From contig BDDC01001673.1 of the NCBI GenBank assembly GCA_001662425.1, forward strand, positions 1 to 20,248: a DNA stretch of 20,248 nt, in the 5' to 3' direction. The notes beneath the pieces are model-generated. The model saw only the letters and a program-made list of their open reading frames with translations, was not told the origin of the DNA and searched no databases. The position numbers were made by a program, and so were the translations under genes. This DNA comes from Chlamydomonas sphaeroides. Taxonomy: Eukaryota > Chlorophyta > Chlorophyceae > Chlamydomonadales > Chlamydomonadaceae. Below, one piece after another: positions 12,301 to 18,300 of the stretch (position 1 is the stretch's first letter; each line of letters starts with the position of its first letter).

Positions 12301-15300
12301 GCTAGCTAGCTGCAGGTATCGGGCTATATATGGCAGACCGGCTGAACCCTCCACTGCGGTTGCTGCTCTTTCCCTCGCTCGATCGCAGCTTCCTGTTTGG
12401 GGGCTTTACAACCTCAAACTGTGAGTAGCTTGCAGACAAACTGTGTGCGCGTTTGACACTCGGCTGAGCATGCTGAAGTAGTCGGCTGATGACGGACCTA
12501 GCTCACCTTTGCACCGCCGTGCGCTCTGTGATCACGTGCGCCCCACCACTGCACACGCACACAGTGGTCCGAGTGTGGTTTGGACTCTCGAAGTTGAGCG
12601 GCACGGTGAGTCATCAGCGCGGCTAACAACACCGGCAGCTGCTATGCTGGCTGACGTGTCGTCACATGCCCGGGCCATGGTCGCAATCGCAGTCTCCCTT
12701 TCTGTGGTCCAATGGTACGTTCGGTGTGGCATGCCGGTCTCGCATCTGCTATTGTGCCACTTTGCATGTGGGCCTGACACGATTGTAGATGCTGAGCCTC
12801 TGTGTTGTAACGCCCCGCAGGCGCTCAGGTAACATACGCCGGCATGCGATGTACACCAACGTTATGACGTGCTTCGATCTAGCGGGACATCTTGTGTGCC
12901 GTGTGCGTCTGACGACTAACTCGGTTCGTCTCATGCTTGTTTGCCATCGGTATCATTTGTGTTACGGCGGGCAGCTGTCATGGTGAGCACACGGTCCTAT
13001 CCCAGCACACGTGCGAACCGTGGATATGGGTGATAATGACACCGTACTCGCTGTTCCTTGCCAGGGCCGATTGGTTTCCCGGTAAGCCGTATGGACTTCT
13101 GTCTCAGTTTCGGCTGTTTTCCGCATGTATGCGCCGCACGCTGACATACTTGCGTGCTGTTCTTATGCCGTGGCAACTACAAGACGAGCCCAACGGTAAG
13201 GCGCTGACGTGACTTGTGTCTTGCGATCAAGCGCATCTCACAGTACTCACAGCCCAAGCCAACGGACTGCTGCAGGCGCCGGCTTCGAAAACTGCGCTCA
13301 GGTCAGTGGCTTGCAAGCATGAGGCTCTGTACCCGTGATTGCGCCGATGTAATGATTGTATGCGGGTATGCTGATCCCTAACGCCTACGCAACGCCCCGT
13401 GCAGATCATACTTGAGCGAAACAAGGACGCCACTGGCCTACCCAACTGGAATGTGCGATAAGGGAGGGAGCAAGGAAGGAAGACCCCTTGTATTGGAATC
13501 ATCGCCTATGGTGTTGCTGGCACTGTGCCCACATGTGTTCGTTGGTGACGCGATGCACCTGCAGGATGCGATTTGCGCCGGCACTTTGCCGTTCCTGTGC
13601 AAGGTGCCGATGCTGCCTACCAATGCAAGCGCCCCAGCAGGGCTGTACGCCACGAGCTGCAGCGCTGAGCTGCCGGCGTACGTGTGCGAGACGAGTGAGC
13701 TTTGCGAGCGGTCCTGCTTCGGGAGTTTGGTTCACGGCCACTGCTGCCATGCCGCTGACGCATCCAGTGTACACGCAGGCTCGGCCGTTGACACAAGCCT
13801 TGCAGGTGCGCCCTAATCTAACAAAGGATTACCCTCGATCGAGATGCATAGCAACGCACGTGCATGTAATGGACAAGCGAGCCCCTCTCTCCGACACGCA
13901 GACTTGACTCCCGGCGAGAGCTTCCGCCTGGCCGAAGCAACGTCCATCATGGGCGGTTGGGACCTGGTGCTCTACCGTGCCCATTCCGTGACCTGGTTCA
14001 CGGCCCAGCAGATCTGCGGGTCACAGGTGACGCAGGATGCAAGGAGCCTGGGGAAGAATGCGGTCATGCGTGGGCTCACTAACACAAAACTGGCTGGGTT
14101 GTGTGCTCTGCGTCCCCACAGGGCGATGACCTGTTGTGGCTACTCGATGCGGCCGAGGAGGCTCGTGTTGTCGGCTGGCTGACCCAGCTCGCATGCACAG
14201 AGCCCGTGTGGACGGTACGTTGATGGCACTGGCATGTGGCTGACAGGGCACCGCACACACCAATGCAATCCCCTACGCACGGCTTGCTGTGTGCAGGGCC
14301 TGGTCTGGGATGCCAGCGGCCGTGCCAAGTGGCGCACGAACACGGTGCGGCGCTTAGGATTGCAGAGAATTATGTATGGAGATGCACAAATTTGAGCATT
14401 TGAATGATCTTCCCGCACACAGGCAACACCCGCTACGCGGCTCTCCACCTGGTCAATGCCCAATAGTACTGCTGCTGCCCAGGACGGCAGCATGGGCGGC
14501 CGCTGCGGTGTGCTCGACCCCACCCAGCCATCCAGCATGCCTCGTGTTCAGCTGGTGCCTTGCGCCTCGGCAGCCAGCTACGCCTTTGTCTGCAGGGCGG
14601 CTGCAGGCAGCTGGCCCGGCCTCGAAGCAACAGCTGGGGCGTTCCTTCCCCCGCCTTCTCTCCCGCCTCCCGCTCCCCCGCTCTCCCCGCCGCCTCCCTC
14701 CCCACCTCCTCCACCCCCTCCAGTACCGGCCAGCCTCGCTCCCACGTTTCGGTTCACGCACCAAGACGCAGAGTTTCTGGTGTGTCAGTCAGATCGGCAC
14801 ACCAGCACCGCCTAGAGCTCCACTTCATGGGTCAACAGCCGCACGCACTGGCCCACTGGCCAGCGGCCGCACAAGTGCAGCCGCGACGTGCCGCTTCTGA
14901 CGGCATTTAGCCTTGCAAGGCACAATTGTGTCGTTAGTGCGAGCTTTTGACCGTGCATCAGCAAACGGTACATGCCGGCAACCATTGGCTGGCTGGAGTC
15001 TTAGCACCTGCCGCGAACAACGGCAGCACGGGGGCTGCGACATTACTATTTGTACCTGGAACCTCCCACCCTGGGGAGCAATTGGCGAGCCCTATAGTTG
15101 TTGTGCTGCTTGTATTGTCTTCCCTCCACGACAGTTCTACTTGAATGGTCGCTCGTACAGTGATGCCCAGCGAGCTTGCAACGATGTTGGCGGCCTTCTT
15201 GCTGTTCACCAGAGCCTTGCCGAATCCAACTTTGTTGCCAACCGCCTGATCAGGTACGCTGACAAGCTAGCTGCTCTAGCTGCTCTAGCTGCTCTAGCTG

Positions 15301-18300
15301 CTCGCCGCACACAAATCACATTGTCCACATGTACCATTGAGCTTTGAGCCCTGTATCTTTCTCGTGAAGCTTCCTCGGTGGCTTCAGCACCCGTAAGTGC
15401 ACGCATTGGTTGCGTGTACGAGACTGCTGAATTGTTATGCGTGCCAGCCGGCTGACTTCGGCGCCTTGTCACTGGCTGTCACGGTTTCATCCTATATATG
15501 TGCACGTGTTCCCGCGCACAGGCGTCGCGGTGTGGCTGGGTCTCTCAAGGCCCACCCAGACGGTGGGTACCTGGGCACCAAGCCGCACGTATGCAGAGAC
15601 CTGCAGGTCGTGGTCGCAACGAACGCGCCCACAACTGCCATGCTGACTGTGTTTGTTAGGTGCCGTACACGACATGGGCTGACGGTGCGACATGACTGTG
15701 GTACATCATCATGCTGTCGTACATTGTCCGCACGTGCGAAACAATGAGCGTGATGCTTGACTCTGCCTTGTACATACCTGTGAACCCACAGGCTCTCAGG
15801 TGACATAATGGCATGTCAGAGAAGGGAGCCACTTGCTTGGGCCGTCGTGTGCCTCTGTTTGCTTGATATCTGCTTGTGAAGCTGATAGCTGTGTGTGTTG
15901 CGGCCCTTGACTGCTACTGCATGTCTCGTATGTCCCGGCGGCCAGCTTACATGGTACGTATGGGGCCCATCCAGCGCCCCCGTGGCTGCATGAGCAAGAG
16001 CGGCGGTACGAACGCTCTGATTTACCGCTGTGCACTTGTGTGCTGCCCATGACGGATTGGCTGCCAGGTATGCAAGCACACACCACACAGATTTGCTCTT
16101 TGGACCGACTATGCTAGTTGAGCCGGCTGATGAACGCTATGCCGTGCGGGATTTGATACATCGCTCGGCGACCATAGGCGAGCCGAATGGTTGGAACGGC
16201 CAGAACTACGAGAATTGTCTTCAGGTCAGTGGGTCCCTTGACAAACAGCGAGACGTTCCTGGGCAGACACACGAGGCGAAACAGATCAGCAGACCATGAA
16301 ACAAACCTTGACACCCTGCGTGCAGACCCTCTTGGACCCAAGGACGGATGCAACGACTGTTCCCAACTGGAACGTGAGATATGAGCAAGGCGTTGTGGCG
16401 CAGTAGCACCCCTCGTTGATGTTCGCTCGTCGCCGTGCGTGTTGTATGTGCCAAATTCCTGGGCAGCAACTAACTGCGCAACCTCGTTTGCTGCAGGATG
16501 CGCACTGCGTCGTTGCTCTGCCATATCTGTGCAAAGTGTCTCTTCCCACAAGACCTGCCTACCTGTTAACCTATGGTGCGGCCTCGCGCTTGCCAGCGCC
16601 TGACCATTCCAGCACTCACAACAAACATACAACAAACGCGCACAGGTGCTTACGAGTATCTTTATTACGACAGCGTTGCAACCTTCAGGTGTGTGGCCTC
16701 ACTGCGAGGTGGAGTAGTACATTGTAGCCAGGGCATGCGTGCTTTCCGTTATGGCCCAGCTGCTGTACGCGATCACGCTGCAAACTTGCTCTTTGTGATG
16801 CCCTCGGCTCCCTCAATCCAGTGTGGCTGCGCAGCGATGTGCCGGCAGCGCCGGTGCTCTGCTCGCCTACTGGGACTCTGTTGCAGAGTTTGAAGACGTC
16901 AGCAACCAGCTGATGACACTCTCCCTGTTCAACCGGTTGAGGACGACTCAGCCTACACGGTTCTACATGGGCCTTACCCGGCATGTGAGCAGAACGTCAT
17001 CATGTTGTACATTTACGTACTCATGAGTGCATAATCATCTCGCAGCTCTTGACCACTGCTGCCTACCTATGTTGATCGCACGTGTGTGCAGCCCACAACC
17101 CCCGGCGCGTGGCTCTGGTCGACGGGTATGTGTGCATGACATGCAGCTGGCTCGAGTTGTCGTTATATGAAACATCTCTATGGCGATAGATAGGCCCTCG
17201 ACTAGTGTGCCCCTTATTGTGATACGCCCAGGCGCCCCTCTCCAAATCTCCTATTGGAACGCGGGCGAGCCCAACGGCCCGGAGGCAACCGATCGTTGCG
17301 GTAAGCTGCTGGCGTGTGACGCCGCACAGCAACAGCCGCTGTGGGGCCGTGCGCAAGAATGACCGCTGCACGCATTTGGATTGCCTCACCGCACATTCGC
17401 CGTCGCTGCAGGCGAGGTTGTGTTGTTCCGCGACGTAAGGCTTCAATTATTGTGATCGCTGCAAACGCTGGGTTACAGGGCCAAAACGCATCGACCGGAT
17501 GCAAGCACCAGGTGCCCCTGCTTGTAACTCGCTTGCTGTTAACATTGCTGACCCGCAGCGCAACCCGGGCTGGAACGACGGGCCGTGCTCAAACCAGCTA
17601 CCCTTCCTGTGCAAGCGGCTGGCCACCAGGCCGCGTTGCACCGAAGACGCAGGCTCTGTGAGTGGGCTCCGCTCATGCAGGGACGTTCTGCTGGGATGCC
17701 GCCATTCATGACACCACACGGCCGCCTGTGCCCCTCTACCTTGTTGTCGTGCCGCACAGGTCCAGATAGCGCAGCTGCAAACCCGGGCGGCGCTGCCCTC
17801 TTGGAGCATGAGCTACATGGGATGGGACTACCTGGTGAGGGGTAGGGTGGCCTTGGTAGCGAGCAACGAAGCGCGGCAGCAGGCGGCAAGTGCGGCAGCA
17901 GGCGGCCACATTCTTGTACTGCGCACATTAGGCGGCCGCACTCTTTGCACTGCGCACATCAGGCGGCCGCACTCTTTGTACTGCGCACATCAGGTGGCCG
18001 CACTTTTTGTACTGCGCACATCAGGTGGCCGCACTCTTTGTACTGCGCACATCAGGCGCCCGCACTCTTTGCACTGCGCACATCAGGCGGCCACACTCTT
18101 TGTACTGCGCACATCAGGCGGCCGCACTCTTTGTACTGCGCACATCAGGCAGCCGCACTCTTTGTACTGCGCACGTCACAGCAGGCGGCAGCACACTTTG
18201 CACTGCGCACATCATGACGCAACACATCAACCCGTGCTGGCTTGCGCCACAGTACTATTCCGAGAACGTGCAGTATGCGGTGGCTCAGGTGCAGTGCGCA

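Larger units (their letters stand above)
11976..13620 (+). other. C-type lectin domain 'A' built from 12 exons, with EPN and WND
   Basis: Exons are 11881-12013 (end), 12147-12265, 12389-12420, 12565-12605, 12693-12714, 12821-12828, 12975-12982, 13065-13081, 13184-13195, 13276-13301, 13405-13452 and 13565-13694 (start). They join to TFRFTYRDAEYL, YYGDARTYAAAQQTC, VRVWFGLSKLSGT, SPFLWSNG, AQ, LSW, ADWFP, DEPNG, GFENCAQ, DATGLPNWN, DAICAGTLPFLCK. Phase is kept throughout. EPN and the intron-split WND (TGG AAT | GAT) are the calcium site-2 residues of mannose-type CTLDs, so sugar binding is plausible. The acceptor at 13183 is AAG. CTLD 'B' has nearly the same exon set. Confidence 0.8.
14737..16545 (+). 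other. C-type lectin domain 'B' (sister of A), EPN and WND present
   Basis: Exons are 14423-14779 (end), 15135-15253, 15370-15392, 15522-15562, 15660-15684, 15792-15799, 15946-15953, 16051-16067, 16178-16224, 16326-16373 and 16497-16575 (start). They read PTFRFTHQDAEFL, FYLNGRSYSDAQRAC, VAVWLGLSRPTQT, VPYTTWADG, SQ, LTW, TDWLP, GEPNGWNGQNYENCLQ, DATTVPNWN, DAHCVVALPYLCK. Seven exon lengths equal those of A (119, 41, 8, 8, 17, 48 nt and the shared first strand). Exon 16051-16067 lacks an AG acceptor. Acceptors at 15369 (AAG), 15659 (TAG) and 16177 (TAG) are unusual. Confidence 0.75.

Noticed and set aside
12801..12815. TGTAA (green-algal polyadenylation-like signal) near 12806
   Set aside because: It lies in an intron within CTLD A, with coding exons in phase on both sides.
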